Source: CAZRKC01 sp964600665
Lineage (GTDB): Bacteria > Bacillota > SLNR01
Assembly: GCA_964600665.1 (NCBI GenBank)
Contig: CAZRKC010000043.1
Location: forward strand, 1-15,681
Reading direction: 5' to 3'
Length of the DNA: 15,681 nucleotides
Each line of letters starts with the position of its first letter. Position 1 is the first letter of the stretch. The notes under the pieces were generated by a model that saw nothing but the letters and a program-made list of their open reading frames with translations, did no database searches and was not told where the DNA came from. Positions 15,361-15,681 of the stretch are shown one piece after another. The position numbers were made by a program, and so were the translations under genes.

Positions 15361-15545
15361 CTGTAAGATAGTGCTCCACCGGGAGTTAGGGTCTCCCAAT
15401 GACAGTGCGTTGCCTATTTGACAACGTCCCAACTTGAAAGCTTGACAACTTTCAAATTTCGGCAAGATCACCTTTCATATCCGATCATCGATGTCATCTC
15501 ACGGATATTACTGTTTGAACCTGCACCTCTAGCTCACCCATACAG
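15361..15545 (-). promoter_or_regulatory. lysine riboswitch (L box)
   Basis: The minus strand carries all five conserved blocks in order: TAGAGGTGC, CAGTAA, GAAAGG then TTGCCGAAATTTG, CACTGTCATTGGGAG, and GGTGGAGCACTATCTT. Helices can be drawn. P1 is CTGTA/TACAG plus GAGCTAG/CTATCTT with one mismatch. P2 has ATATCCG/CGGATAT, P3 TTGAAAG/CTTTCAA, P4 CGTTG/CAACG and P5 GGGAG/CTCCC. L-box aptamers bind free lysine and normally reduce expression of lysine biosynthesis or uptake genes. Here the next genes are a 41-codon ORF and a YtcJ-type amidohydrolase. No hairpin with a T-run lies between the aptamer and the start codons, so control of translation is more likely than transcription termination. 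Confidence 0.93.
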
Positions 15546-15580
15546 AAGTTGAGGTGTAGTGTATTAAGTTCATTGTCCAT

Positions 15581-15609
15581 ATCTTAATATATTGCCTACC
15601 ATATGTCAA
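15581..15609 (-). promoter_or_regulatory. sigma-A promoter of the riboswitch transcript
   Basis: On the minus strand a perfect TTGACA (15604-15609) and TAAGAT (15581-15586, four of six matches) are separated by exactly 17 bases. The start site would be near 15574, about 30 bases before the riboswitch P1 stem. Confidence 0.8.
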
Positions 15610-15632
15610 ATACGATTTAATCAACAATGTGG

Positions 15633-15678
15633 TTATTCTGTGATAATGTCATGTTGAATTTATTCTGATAAAATGTCA
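15633..15678. repeat. imperfect 19-bp direct repeat upstream of the promoter
   Basis: TTATTCTGTGATAATGTCA (15633-15651) and TTATTCTGATAAAATGTCA (15660-15678) share both ends exactly (TTATTCTG and AATGTCA) and differ only in the middle four bases. The 27-bp period and the position 24-70 bp upstream of the -35 box would suit a regulator's binding sites. The sequence is AT-rich and close to the window edge, so it may belong to the next gene instead. Confidence 0.5.
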
Positions 15679-15681
15679 CTA

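Noticed and set aside
15259..15471. Minus-strand 70-codon frame upstream of the YtcJ-type gene
   Set aside because: It lies across the lysine riboswitch P4-P5 region and has no ribosome site; the RNA structure explains the sequence.

Overview
The window reads as chromosomal DNA of a low-to-mid GC Gram-positive anaerobe-type bacterium (Bacillota, probably Clostridia). This is an inference from the strong AGGAGG-type ribosome sites, the GTG/TTG starts, U-tailed hairpin terminators, an L-box (lysine) riboswitch and the gene families present. No 16S rRNA or other species marker is present.

Layout. (1) 1-513: chromosomal flank with a possible truncated gene start on the minus strand and otherwise no convincing gene. 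(2) 475-562: the 3' part of a tRNA-Pro(GGG) gene followed by its terminator. This is the usual scar left where a tyrosine-recombinase element has integrated. (3) 563-2136: short phage-like cassettes on the minus strand (an unknown 83-residue protein, a SHOCT-domain protein, a YodC/DUF2158-like protein and a C-terminal fragment) with two near-identical terminator hairpins. No integrase is present, so it looks like the end of an island or a decayed prophage. (4) 2123-6780: a TetR regulator divergent from an MMPL/RND-type exporter and a secreted heptad-rich partner protein. A 20-bp palindrome overlaps the exporter's -10 box. (5) 6993-9783: ygiQ-type radical SAM gene and rodZ on the minus strand. 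(6) 9784-10410: gene-poor, with frame-broken open stretches. (7) 10411-13541: a tight minus-strand operon of three hydrolases (amidohydrolase, CE4-type deacetylase/imidase-like protein, acetamidase/formamidase). (8) 13612-15681: a YtcJ-type amidohydrolase with its own terminator, preceded by a good sigma-A promoter, a complete lysine riboswitch and an intact 41-codon leader ORF that overlaps the amidohydrolase start.

How they may work together. The TetR/MMPL/secreted-protein set looks like a self-contained, ligand-induced envelope export system. The hydrolases at 10411-15222 all belong to families that cut C-N bonds in amides, cyclic amides or imides, or N-acyl groups. Two of them are metal-dependent amidohydrolases, one is CE4-like and one is an ammonia-releasing amidase, which suggests stepwise breakdown or salvage of a nitrogenous compound. 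The lysine riboswitch in front of the YtcJ homologue ties at least that enzyme to lysine status. This pairing, with the leader ORF whose ribosome site can pair with sequence flanking the riboswitch, is the most unusual feature of the window.
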